This document shows positions 1-5,511 of a stretch of 9,905 nt of DNA, piece after piece. Source of the DNA: Microcaldota archaeon (lineage in GTDB: Archaea; Micrarchaeota; Micrarchaeia; Anstonellales; J096); assembly GCA_015520875.1 (NCBI GenBank), contig WAPD01000067.1, positions 1-9,905 of the forward strand, read 5' to 3'. Under the pieces are notes generated by a model, which searched no databases, had not been told where the DNA came from, and was given only the letters and a program-made list of their open reading frames with translations. Made by a program: the position numbers and the translations under genes. Each line of letters starts with the position of its first letter. Position 1 is the first letter of the stretch.

Positions 1-171
1 ATTTATGGCTGCCGGTTTCCCATAAACGATTAAGTCAAGTTTGCCATTGGCGTTTTTCCTAACTCCGCAAACTCCGAATTTCTCTGGAGGAATGATACAT
101 CTTCGGGCACAAGCATTACATCTAATGTAATTATTGTTTAAGGGTTGGATTAGTGAGGTTTCTACTATCAT
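1..171 (-). CDS. AmmeMemoRadiSam-type radical SAM enzyme, N-terminal part (partial)
   Basis: Only the first 57 codons are inside the window; the frame is still open at base 1. The start is an ATG at 171. Cysteines at residues 18, 21 and 25 (RCNACARRC) and 35 (GVCGVR), followed by a lysine/asparagine turn and LIVYGK, match the N-terminal cysteine cluster of COG1180 proteins. These are the radical SAM partners of AMMECR1/Memo proteins, related to pyruvate formate-lyase activases. The CxxxCxxC motif that binds the radical SAM iron-sulfur cluster would lie outside the window, so chemistry cannot be confirmed here. The gene overlaps the end of the Nop10-like gene by 41 bases in another frame, suggesting it closes the L44e-S27e-aIF2-alpha-Nop10 transcript. 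The physiological substrate of this family is not settled, and I infer none. Confidence 0.8.
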   Translation of the reverse strand, partial: MIVETSLIQPLNNNYIRCNACARRCIIPPEKFGVCGVRKNANGKLDLIVYGKPAAIN

Positions 172-289
172 AAAATAATAATATGTAGCGTTCTTTAAAA
201 TTGGGTGGGTTGGCCTTTTTTGTTAATTTTCCACAATGATATAATTTCAATGTATATTTGGAACAAACCTCACACTTTCTTATCTTCAA
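131..289 (-). CDS. nop10: Nop10-like H/ACA RNP protein, divergent
   Basis: This 52-codon gene starts at a TTG at 289 that overlaps the aIF2-alpha stop (TTGA). The start is chosen because the protein then begins MKIRKCEVCSKYTLK, which fits the Nop10 N-terminus. A GAGGT stretch sits about 6 bases upstream. Nop10 is the small zinc-binding subunit of H/ACA guide RNPs that pseudouridylate rRNA with Cbf5, and in many archaea it directly follows aIF2-alpha, as here. C6 and C9 form the first knuckle. The second normally reads CPxCG, but here only HCG (C19) remains, and about three residues are missing. The PP-x-F segment that normally follows is present (residues 28-31). The C-terminal 14 or so codons overlap the next gene and look unlike the family. 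The protein may be functional with altered zinc binding or may be degenerating. Confidence 0.75.
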   Translation of the reverse strand: MKIRKCEVCSKYTLKLYHCGKLTKKANPPNFKERYILLFYDSRNLTNPTLKQ

Positions 290-1017
290 TTCAATACCTC
301 ATAAGAGAAATTCAAATTAAGTTCTTTGGCCTTTTTCTCCAATTGGGATAACAAAGGCTTCAATTCCTTGTGGCCTTGCTTATAATCAGGTGCAACATAA
401 TCCATGTAATATTGGCCACCGCCTAAATAAAACACATCAAGACCATTAAACAATTCCTTTATCCTAAGAATTCCGTCAGGTTCATAAGTTTCTATCTTAA
501 ATTGAGCTCTTATTGTAACATCCTTAGGAGCAAACCTCCTTTGAACTTCCTCTAAAACAATCTCTTGGATCTCTTCAGGAAGTTCCTTTATCAAATCCGG
601 ATTTTGGCTAACCTCTTCCAAATAATTAAAGATACCTCCGTATTTCTTTTTCAATTTCCTTTCTATAGGTCCTAATTTTTTCCTGGATTTAGCCTTTTGT
701 AAAGCAGCTTGTATTATCTTTTGGGCAGATTTTTCATTTTTATAGGCCTCTATGGCCTCTTGTTCCTCTGATTTAGAAACCCTCTTTAGAGATATCTCAA
801 TAACTTTAGATTTTTCATCTACATTTAAGACCTTGGCTGCCCTCATCTGGCCTACTTTTATATGGTGGTGGATGTTTTTTGTCCAGGCACTAGACACCTC
901 TGATATATGTAAAAATCCTGTATAATCAGGATATTCTAAAATCTTACACTCTGCATTATAGGGAGTTATTTTGGAAATGGTAACAACTAAGATATCTCCT
1001 TTTTTTACTTTAATCAT
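286..1017 (-). CDS. Translation initiation factor aIF2, alpha subunit
   Basis: A 243-residue protein of normal length for archaeal aIF2-alpha, the RNA-binding subunit of the heterotrimer that carries initiator Met-tRNA to the small ribosomal subunit. Residues about 6-80 form an S1/OB domain (KKGDILVVTISKITPYNAEC, then GFLHISEVS and VIEISLKRV). A helical middle domain follows, rich in Lys and Glu, and an alpha-beta C-terminal domain that contacts the gamma subunit, with a conserved-looking GGGQYYM turn near residues 199-205. The ATG at 1017 lies inside the end of the S27e gene (8-base overlap), with a GGAG ribosome site just upstream. The order L44e, S27e, aIF2-alpha, Nop10 is a classic archaeal translation operon, and the tight overlaps imply coupled translation. 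No anomaly was seen. Confidence 0.96.
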   Translation of the reverse strand: MIKVKKGDILVVTISKITPYNAECKILEYPDYTGFLHISEVSSAWTKNIHHHIKVGQMRAAKVLNVDEKSKVIEISLKRVSKSEEQEAIEAYKNEKSAQKIIQAALQKAKSRKKLGPIERKLKKKYGGIFNYLEEVSQNPDLIKELPEEIQEIVLEEVQRRFAPKDVTIRAQFKIETYEPDGILRIKELFNGLDVFYLGGGQYYMDYVAPDYKQGHKELKPLLSQLEKKAKELNLNFSYEVLN

Positions 1018-1183
1018 AGGTCTCCATTATCTCCATCTCTACAATGTGGAGTTTTCCACCTGTAGGTTGTGCCAATAAAATCCCACAATTTTCACAATGT
1101 ATCTCTCTAGTTGCATGGGAAAATACAATCATCTCATGCCCGCATTTTTTACATTTAACCTTCCAAAAATCGCTACCGCTCAT
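1010..1183 (-). CDS. rps27e: 30S ribosomal protein S27e
   Basis: This 57-residue protein was found by translating the gap between L44e and aIF2-alpha. It carries a four-cysteine zinc ribbon, C11-x2-C14 and C30-x2-C33. Between them is the stretch MIVFSHATREIHC, and after them ILLAQPTGGK, both typical of S27e (consensus around VVFSHASTVVKC and LAEPTGGKA). The length fits archaeal S27e. The ATG at 1183 overlaps the L44e stop (ATGA) and is preceded by a strong ribosome site, GAGGTGA, 5 bases upstream. The 3' end overlaps the aIF2-alpha start by 8 bases. It acts in the small ribosomal subunit. Only the start/stop overlaps are unusual, and they suit a compact genome. Confidence 0.95.
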   Translation of the reverse strand: MSGSDFWKVKCKKCGHEMIVFSHATREIHCENCGILLAQPTGGKLHIVEMEIMETYD

Positions 1184-1464
1184 CTTTTCACCTCTAATTT
1201 CTTTTTAGTTCTGCTTTTAACAGCAACTTTTGTGTGCTTTTTCTCACATACTTTACAAGTTAGAATAACAACTTGTCTTTTTCCTTGCTTTTTCACAGAT
1301 TTCTTACCAGCTCTCTTACCTCCATGACCTTTCATCTTTCTTTCGTGCTTTCTTTCTCCAAAAGCCAATGCCCTTCTCTTACCAGGAGTATATAGAGAAA
1401 CTTTGTGCTCTAAGTGCTTTCTACAGAAAGGACAATATGTCACTATGGTATTAGGAATTTTCAT
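1180..1464 (-). CDS. rpl44e: 50S ribosomal protein L44e
   Basis: A 94-residue basic protein starting MKIPNTIVTYCPFCRKH, diagnostic for L44e (eL42). Zinc ligands are C11-x2-C14 and C70-x2-C73. The central loop with GKRRALAFGERKHERKMKGHGG is the conserved region that reaches into the tRNA E-site of the large subunit, and the C-terminus VKSRTKKKLEV is also typical. The start at 1464 has no Shine-Dalgarno sequence, but a TATA box is centred about 27 bases upstream, so the transcript is probably leaderless and this is the first gene of the L44e, S27e, aIF2-alpha, Nop10 operon. It overlaps S27e by 4 bases. Confidence 0.97.
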   Translation of the reverse strand: MKIPNTIVTYCPFCRKHLEHKVSLYTPGKRRALAFGERKHERKMKGHGGKRAGKKSVKKQGKRQVVILTCKVCEKKHTKVAVKSRTKKKLEVKR

Positions 1465-1485
1465 GGTTCTTGTTTTCTAAGATAG

Positions 1486-1496
1486 GATTTATAAAC
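1486..1496 (-). promoter_or_regulatory. TATA box of the L44e operon
   Basis: Read on the minus strand, GGTTTATAAATC contains a good archaeal TATA element centred about 27 bases upstream of the L44e ATG. It overlaps the last codon and stop (TTA TAA) of the upstream 89-residue gene, so an internal promoter lies inside the cluster. There is no ribosome site between it and the ATG, consistent with a leaderless message. Confidence 0.7.
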
Positions 1497-1758
1497 CTTT
1501 AGATTCCAGGATTTTTATAGCCCTTTTTACCTGCATCCCTGGTTTTAATCCTATTTTCTCGGCCCAAGAGGTCACTTTTCTAAGCTTAGCTTTTAGAAAT
1601 TGCTCTTTTGTCCTAGCAGAGGCAGAGACAGCCGCTATGTCCCCTACTTTGTCGGCTGCCTCTATATCTAAATAAAGACTAACGATATAACCTACTTTCC
1701 CCTTATATATGAACATGGGCATGTTTCCCAGTTCTATTGTGAGGATATTTTCAGTCAT
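1489..1758 (-). CDS. Conserved-looking small protein of unknown function in a ribosomal cluster
   Basis: An 89-residue protein I do not recognise. The N-terminal half reads as beta strands (NILTIELG, MFIYKGKVGYIVSLYLDI), followed by an Ala/Ser/Asp-rich middle. The C-terminal half is basic and helical, ending with the pattern KIGLKPGMQVKRAIKILESKG, which looks like a small helical RNA- or protein-binding module. There is no cysteine, signal peptide or membrane segment. It starts at ATG 1758, overlapping the S26e stop by 8 bases, with GAGGTTGA upstream as a ribosome site. It is therefore translated with Rpo7, Spt4 and S26e. The position suggests a translation or transcription role, but this is inference from context only. 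Confidence 0.75.
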   Translation of the reverse strand: MTENILTIELGNMPMFIYKGKVGYIVSLYLDIEAADKVGDIAAVSASARTKEQFLKAKLRKVTSWAEKIGLKPGMQVKRAIKILESKGL

Positions 1759-1972
1759 TCCTCTTTCTCAACCTCTTTTTCTTCTTCTCAAAGATCTTCC
1801 TGTGTTTTGCACAACTTATACAATAATAGACCTTTTTCCTTGTTAGGTCAAGGATAATCTCTTTTTGGTCTATGTCGAATACAATGCCTTTGCTATATTC
1901 AACTGCTTTATCACGTGGTATTGTTCTACCACAAGCATCACATGTTACTAAAGGTTCTCTACCTCTTCCCAT
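1751..1972 (-). CDS. rps26e: 30S ribosomal protein S26e
   Basis: A 73-residue basic protein with C11-x2-C14 (VTCDACGRTIPRDKAV) and C51-x2-C54 (KVYYCISCAKHRKI). The CDxCGxxxPRDKAV and YYCxSCAxH patterns are the hallmark of S26e, the small-subunit protein at the mRNA exit/3' end of 16S rRNA. It is shorter than crenarchaeal S26e (usually near 95-100 residues) because the N-terminal basic arm and the central loop are trimmed. Start ATG 1972 has a GAGGTG ribosome site 6 bases upstream. The upstream neighbour Spt4 ends 37 bases away. From memory, S26e is found in eukaryotes and only some archaeal branches, so it has some taxonomic value. Confidence 0.88.
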   Translation of the reverse strand: MGRGREPLVTCDACGRTIPRDKAVEYSKGIVFDIDQKEIILDLTRKKVYYCISCAKHRKIFEKKKKRLRKRND

Positions 1973-2009
1973 ATAAACACCTCAATAGCCTTATTGTATG
2001 ATAGGGTTT

Positions 2010-2207
2010 TTAATCATTGATTTCTACTGCCCACTCACCAGGCTTTAAATCAAGCTTTTTTGCTATTAAGCTATCTTCTGATAAAATGATAATAATGCCA
2101 GAGAAGTGTTTAGTTAAATCTGTGGAGCCACAGTTCCAGCATTTTAAAGGCTCTTTACCCTCTTTTTTCCCCCTAACAATAGCCTTACAAACCCTACAAG
2201 CCTTCAT
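2010..2207 (-). CDS. spt4: Transcription elongation factor Spt4 (RpoE'')
   Basis: A 65-residue zinc protein with C4-x2-C7 and C23-x2-C26 (MKACRVCKAIV, then LKCWNCGSTDLT), followed by the conserved HFSGIIIIL strand, SLIAKKLDLKPGEWAVEI. This is the normal archaeal Spt4, which pairs with the NGN domain of Spt5 and makes RNA polymerase processive. It starts at ATG 2207, overlapping the Rpo7 stop by 4 bases (ATGA), with GAGGAG 7 bases upstream. The Rpo7-Spt4 pair is a common archaeal operon. No Spt5 gene is in the window. Confidence 0.95.
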   Translation of the reverse strand: MKACRVCKAIVRGKKEGKEPLKCWNCGSTDLTKHFSGIIIILSEDSLIAKKLDLKPGEWAVEIND

Positions 2208-2746
2208 TTTTTCTTCTCCTCATACCAAGAAACAGCTCCGAGCCCTTCGTTTCTCATTGTTAGTGAGATCTTGGCATCTGCCACTGAACCCTTTATAGAA
2301 ACTGTGGAAATCTTCACATAGACTTTATCCCCAGGTGCCAAGGACTTTGATTTATCCTTATTTTCTAATTTTCTCTCCTCCCTGTTAAAATAGAATTTCT
2401 CTTTTGCTATTTGAGAAATGTGTAAAAGACCTTCAAAAGGACCTATCAACACATAAGCTCCATATTCTACAACATCTCTGACAATACCTAAGAAAACTTC
2501 GTTAGGTTCTGGGATAAACACCAATAATTTATATTTCACTTTATAATAAATATTGGGGTCCCCTAGGATTACTCTATTTTCAGAGCTAGGTTTAACCTCA
2601 ACAACATCCACAACATAACCAAATTTCTCATAATATTGATTTTTATACCTGTTCAATAATACCTCTCTGATAGCATCGGGGATTTCCCTTTTAGTAAGGT
2701 GGGGAGGAACTCTAACTAAGTCCTCAACTTCCATTATTCTATACAA
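2204..2746 (-). CDS. rpo7: RNA polymerase subunit Rpo7 (RpoE')
   Basis: A 180-residue protein, the usual length for archaeal Rpo7 (E'), half of the Rpo4/7 stalk that binds nascent RNA. The N-terminal tip domain begins MYRIMEVEDLVRVPP and contains a GYVVDVVEVKPS-type strand. The C-terminal S1 domain, about residues 82-170, has GIVRDVVEYGAYVLIGPFEGLLHISQI and ISLTMRNEGLG. The start is TTG at 2746 rather than the ATG four codons later: it restores the family N-terminus (MYxxxxVEDxVRVPP) and sits 3 bases after a GAGGGTGAT ribosome site. It lies 27 bases downstream of the kinase-like gene and overlaps Spt4 by 4 bases. Confidence 0.96.
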   Translation of the reverse strand: MYRIMEVEDLVRVPPHLTKREIPDAIREVLLNRYKNQYYEKFGYVVDVVEVKPSSENRVILGDPNIYYKVKYKLLVFIPEPNEVFLGIVRDVVEYGAYVLIGPFEGLLHISQIAKEKFYFNREERKLENKDKSKSLAPGDKVYVKISTVSIKGSVADAKISLTMRNEGLGAVSWYEEKKK

Positions 2747-2749
2747 ATT

Positions 2750-2758
2750 ATCACCCTC
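2750..2758 (-). promoter_or_regulatory. Shine-Dalgarno site fixing the TTG start of rpo7
   Basis: On the minus strand GAGGGTGAT lies 3 bases before TTG 2746. GGTGAT matches the complement of the 16S 3' tail (AUCACC), supporting TTG over the downstream ATG. Confidence 0.65.
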
Positions 2759-2773
2759 ACAATAATTACCTTA

Positions 2774-3343
2774 CTATTTTAACCATAATGGTTTTAATGC
2801 TTTAGCATTTGGGAAGAGATTATTCCCTTTTAAAAATTCACCTCCCAACTCATAATAAATATCTGATGTATTTGGCAACATATGGAATAGGAAATAGGTG
2901 GAAACAAATGCTTTTAGAGGCTCTTTTTCCATTAGGGTTGTAAAAACGCCCCATAGTTCCATTAGTTTTGCCTCCGGGTTTTTAACAATCTTTGCATATT
3001 CCAAATCTATAAAAATGGCCCCTTCCCCTATTAAAACATTTTTAGGGTTCAAATCCCCGTGAATCACGAAGGTTCCATCTTTTAAAGTGTGCAACCTTGC
3101 TAGTGCCAACCCCAATTTCTTTCCCACCCCTGCAGGATCCTTTTTTAATGCAACATCCAAAGTGGGTTCATCCCTATGTTTATATAACAAATAATCGCCC
3201 TCCACCATCAAAGGTGGGACAGCATTAACTCCTCTTTTTCTCATCTCTGTGGCAATGGTTAATTCGTGGGAGAACTGTTGATAGGGATTTTCAAAAGCTT
3301 GCCTGTTATAGGGTTTTTTAAACAACTTTTGTGTTGCTAACAT
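2774..3343 (-). CDS. Small protein-kinase-fold protein (Bud32/RIO-like), divergent
   Basis: A 189-residue protein with a kinase catalytic loop, H95-G-D97-L-N-P-K-N102, and a following metal-binding aspartate at D113 in FIDLEYAK, where most kinases have DFG. E27 in a helix after basic residues near 6-10 could form the usual Lys/Glu pair. There is no glycine-rich loop. The size, the missing glycine loop and a position beside the rpo7-spt4 cluster recall Bud32, the kinase/ATPase of the KEOPS tRNA modification complex. However, Bud32 normally has IDFGL here and a basic tail, both absent. A related aminoglycoside/sugar-kinase-like fold is the alternative. The ATG at 3343 is preceded by an in-frame stop two codons upstream and a TATA box about 26 bases upstream, so it is leaderless and may start the transcript continuing into rpo7. 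Confidence 0.7.
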   Translation of the reverse strand: MLATQKLFKKPYNRQAFENPYQQFSHELTIATEMRKRGVNAVPPLMVEGDYLLYKHRDEPTLDVALKKDPAGVGKKLGLALARLHTLKDGTFVIHGDLNPKNVLIGEGAIFIDLEYAKIVKNPEAKLMELWGVFTTLMEKEPLKAFVSTYFLFHMLPNTSDIYYELGGEFLKGNNLFPNAKALKPLWLK

Positions 3344-3364
3344 GCTTTAATGTGTGTGAAAGTG

Positions 3365-3373
3365 TTTTTAAAG
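3365..3373 (-). promoter_or_regulatory. TATA box for the kinase-rpo7 transcript
   Basis: Minus-strand CTTTAAAAA is centred about 26 bases upstream of ATG 3343, the spacing expected for a leaderless archaeal message. It lies back to back with the TATA box of the plus-strand CPBP gene. Confidence 0.55.
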
Positions 3374-3380
3374 GGAATGA

Positions 3381-3389
3381 TTTTTAAAT
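3381..3389 (+). promoter_or_regulatory. TATA box for the CPBP-like gene
   Basis: TTTTTAAAT is centred about 25 bases upstream of ATG 3410. It decides the start: the longer frame from ATG 3350 would begin upstream of this TATA box and would run across the divergent promoter. Confidence 0.6.
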
Positions 3390-3409
3390 CCTATTGTAAA
3401 AAAATTAGC

Positions 3410-4099
3410 ATGAGCCTTATAAGTAAGGTGGCTTTACCTCTAGCGGTAACTGCAGCAGTTTCCTTCGGAACATACAAAATAGCAAGCGACCCACCTAAGC
3501 CAATAAAACCCATAGTGGAATTTGTGACAGGCAAAACAGGAGATAACTGGAAAAGAAATTTATTTTATTTAGGGTTAGGTTTCACACCCTATCTATTGGT
3601 TAGAGGACCTGTAAGGGAACTATCAAAAGAGATGGGTGAAGAGATAGCTATGGGGGCGCTTAAAGAAGCTGCCACAAAGAAAGAAGCTCTAAAAATGGCT
3701 AAAAAAGCATATCCTCTTCTTACATTTAAAGAGGCATTTAGAGAAGAGCTATTCTACAGAGTTATTCCGTCATTGATATTACCACCACAAACACACATCC
3801 CATTAACATCAACTCTATATGGATATGCCCGTTATTTCAGAGAATATCTAGTAATAGGACAATGGTTCCTCTATCTAAACCAACCAATGGCACTAGTGCA
3901 AGGTGCGGCCAACGCATTTAGAGGGGTACTATTCGCAAGCATATACTTCAATCAAGGGTTTACCCAAGCCCTTATAGCCCACACATTATATAGAATGGCC
4001 AGTTCCCTACCTATGTTCCTAGAAGCATTTAAAAGAATAAAAAACTCTAACCCTTCCCATATTCACAATGAGACCTCAAAGGACAGCGATCACATTTAG
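3410..4099 (+). CDS. CPBP-family (Rce1/Abi-like) membrane protein with altered active site
   Basis: Starting at ATG 3410 the protein has 229 residues; a 249-residue form from ATG 3350 is possible but lies across the promoter. It has an N-terminal hydrophobic segment (residues 7-21) and several further membrane segments. CPBP proteases, relatives of CAAX prenyl protease Rce1, have three motifs: EExxxR, FxxxH and HxxxN. Here motif 1 is intact (E112-E-L-F-Y-R117) and the motif 3 region is clear (ALIAHTLYR, H191), but the asparagine position is R195. At the motif 2 position, about 29 residues after motif 1, the sequence is YGYAR, with R141 in place of His. The fold is therefore supported but proteolysis is doubtful. 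Its 3' end overlaps the convergent endonuclease III gene by 53 bases. No bacteriocin or immunity partner is visible. Confidence 0.72.
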   Translation: MSLISKVALPLAVTAAVSFGTYKIASDPPKPIKPIVEFVTGKTGDNWKRNLFYLGLGFTPYLLVRGPVRELSKEMGEEIAMGALKEAATKKEALKMAKKAYPLLTFKEAFREELFYRVIPSLILPPQTHIPLTSTLYGYARYFREYLVIGQWFLYLNQPMALVQGAANAFRGVLFASIYFNQGFTQALIAHTLYRMASSLPMFLEAFKRIKNSNPSHIHNETSKDSDHI

Positions 4100-4643
4100 G
4101 GTTTATAGGAGTGCATGTCATCTGACCATGGGCAACCAAAGCTATATTTAGTTCTTTTTTTACTTCTTTTGGGACAATCTTTTCCAAGATTTTATCTGTT
4201 TCCTCAGGTGTTTTTGTTTTCACCAATCCCAGCCTATTTACAATTCTATGAACATGAGTATCCACACCTATGTAGGGTTTTCCAAGAGATGCTAAAAACA
4301 CCTTTGCTATCTTTATTCCAACCCCTGGCAATTTCAAAAGCTCTTCAAAAGTCTCGGGAATTTTCTTAATTTTCTTAAGGTTCTTTGCCTTTTGCCTATA
4401 AAAAGCAACAGGCTTTATCAGTTCCATTAATTCCTTTTCAGGAGCATTTACAATATTTTCAAACGTCCCATATTTTTGGAATAAACGTTTTGTTGCTTCC
4501 AAAGTTATATCATCTTTTGTTCTAGAGGATAAGAACACAAACACAAATTTCTTTTCTTTTGTATCCAAATATGTTTGGGCTCTAAAAACAGGTGCATCTT
4601 TATTCAATTCCTTTAATGTTTTAATTAGCTTTTTCCAGTTCAT
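4047..4643 (-). CDS. nth: Endonuclease III (DNA glycosylase/AP lyase)
   Basis: A 198-residue enzyme of base excision repair that removes oxidised pyrimidines and cuts the abasic site. The helix-hairpin-helix is LPGVGIKIAK (residues 105-114) with catalytic Lys K111; the catalytic Asp is D128 in GVDTHVHRIVNRLGL. The C-terminal 4Fe-4S ligands keep the exact C-x6-C-x2-C-x5-C spacing (C177, C184, C187, C193). The N-terminal substrate-loop motif reads LSSRTKDD, with Arg where bacterial enzymes have Gln (LSAQTTD). The ATG at 4643 lies within the end of the upstream membrane-protein gene (23-base overlap), so the two are probably co-transcribed. The 3' end overlaps the plus-strand CPBP gene. Confidence 0.96.
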   Translation of the reverse strand: MNWKKLIKTLKELNKDAPVFRAQTYLDTKEKKFVFVFLSSRTKDDITLEATKRLFQKYGTFENIVNAPEKELMELIKPVAFYRQKAKNLKKIKKIPETFEELLKLPGVGIKIAKVFLASLGKPYIGVDTHVHRIVNRLGLVKTKTPEETDKILEKIVPKEVKKELNIALVAHGQMTCTPINPKCDRCPLRSHCEYGKG

Positions 4644-5373
4644 GGATCTTCCACGTTAACACTATTATAAATAGTTCTCCAAAGCTATCCAATATAAACC
4701 CAACAACAAAAACCAAGGGAAACAAAATCCAGGCATTTGTTAAAACACTCCAAAAGACAGCTTCTTTTATCAAAGATGGCAACAATCCATAGATAAAACC
4801 TCCTGCCAACAACAGCCCCAATTTCCTTAACCACTTTAAAGAGAGGCTTTCTTTTAATGCTCTCCAAAAAGAGCTTCTGTGCATTAACTCTATCATCAAA
4901 AGATATTTTGGAAAAGCCAGAATTACATTTATGGGCAACAACACAATATTTTCAATTATTAAAGCTATCACTCTGCCGATAAAACCGCCTAAAAAGCCCA
5001 ATAACAAAGACCCAGGCAACAATATAATCCACATTAATCTATCCAAAAGCAATCCTATAAACCCCAAAGGCATCAACACAATAAAAATAACAATAATCCC
5101 GAGCATCACAGCAAAAAAGTGCTTAAATGTCTCTTTCATTGCCTTTTCCAAAGAACCATATTTAGCATAAGCAACCTTGACAGGTATAAACCACCATGAA
5201 ATTAATTCCTTTAACAACCATCCAACAACAATCAATTCTAAAACCTTGTTCCAATAGAGGAATTTATAAAAAATCAAAATAGCCAATACAAAGCCCGTTA
5301 TCACATATTCTAAAAGCTTTATCGCAAGAAATTTAGGAAGTTTTTTTATTGTCTCTAGAATTAGCTTTAGCAC
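4621..5373 (-). CDS. Multi-pass membrane protein, unknown family
   Basis: I do not recognise this 250-residue protein. It is very hydrophobic, with about six to eight membrane segments, for example near residues 22-40, 44-65, 86-110, 113-133, 134-156, 183-200 and 204-240. The longer loops are basic (around residues 66-85 and 165-182). No catalytic or transport motif stands out. The pattern of Gly/Leu-rich helices with a re-entrant-looking LLPGSLLLGFLGGFIG segment is common to unclassified archaeal membrane proteins. The start is GTG at 5373, with a TATA element centred about 24 bases upstream and no ribosome site, so it is probably leaderless. It overlaps endonuclease III by 23 bases. Confidence 0.8.
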   Translation of the reverse strand: MLKLILETIKKLPKFLAIKLLEYVITGFVLAILIFYKFLYWNKVLELIVVGWLLKELISWWFIPVKVAYAKYGSLEKAMKETFKHFFAVMLGIIVIFIVLMPLGFIGLLLDRLMWIILLPGSLLLGFLGGFIGRVIALIIENIVLLPINVILAFPKYLLMIELMHRSSFWRALKESLSLKWLRKLGLLLAGGFIYGLLPSLIKEAVFWSVLTNAWILFPLVFVVGFILDSFGELFIIVLTWKIHELEKAN

Positions 5374-5392
5374 GTTTATTACACACCCTATA

Positions 5393-5402
5393 TGTTTAAA
5401 TA
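5393..5402. promoter_or_regulatory. Shared bidirectional TATA element (membrane protein minus / sRNA plus)
   Basis: TGTTTAAATA has the palindromic core TTTAAA. On the plus strand TTTAAATA is centred about 26-30 bases before the start of C/D box sRNA 1. On the minus strand TATTTAAAC is centred about 24 bases before the GTG start at 5373. One TATA core at the correct distance from both products suggests divergent transcription from a single TBP site. Confidence 0.55.
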
Positions 5403-5427
5403 GTGTAATGGGAAAGTATAGTACGCT

Positions 5428-5484
5428 GTATTTGATGACACCGTCCCTGTCTGATTAGTGATGACAAGAGTAGCTGCTGATTTT
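5428..5484 (+). ncRNA. C/D box sRNA 1 (2'-O-methylation guide)
   Basis: Box C TTGATGA 5432-5438, guide 5439-5450 (CACCGTCCCTGT), box D' CTGA 5451-5454, 4-base spacer TTAG, box C' GTGATGA 5458-5464, guide 5465-5476 (CAAGAGTAGCTG), box D CTGA 5477-5480. Both guides are exactly 12 bases, the archaeal optimum for L7Ae/Nop5/fibrillarin RNPs. The complement of the D' guide is ACAGGGACGGUG; the GACGGUG part resembles a stretch I remember from archaeal 16S rRNA (GACGGUGAGGGACGAAAGC), but that is weak. The predicted methylated base is opposite the fifth guide base upstream of each box: G for D', U for D. A TATA element lies about 30 bases upstream and a T6 run follows box D as a possible terminator. 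The terminal stem is weak. Confidence 0.85.
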
Positions 5485-5490
5485 TTATAT
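5481..5490 (+). promoter_or_regulatory. T-rich TATA element: possible end of sRNA 1 and promoter of sRNA 2
   Basis: TTTTTTATAT directly follows box D of sRNA 1. The T6 run could terminate it, and TTTATAT is centred about 25 bases upstream of the predicted sRNA 2 start. Confidence 0.5.
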
Positions 5491-5511
5491 TGTTTTCTCT
5501 TAATGTTAAAA

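Noticed and set aside
1097..1327. Plus-strand open frame across S27e and L44e
   Set aside because: Antisense to two certain ribosomal protein genes; no homology or start signal.
2017..2298. Plus-strand open frame across spt4 and rpo7
   Set aside because: Shadow of conserved genes on the other strand.
3350..3409. Longer N-terminus of the CPBP-like protein from ATG 3350
   Set aside because: The extra 20 codons cover both divergent TATA boxes and the ATG lies 6 bases from the opposite start; the ATG at 3410 has a TATA box at the leaderless distance.
5439..5450. 16S rRNA assignment for the D' guide of sRNA 1
   Set aside because: Only about seven bases (GACGGUG) agree with the archaeal 16S stretch I recall; too short to claim a target.
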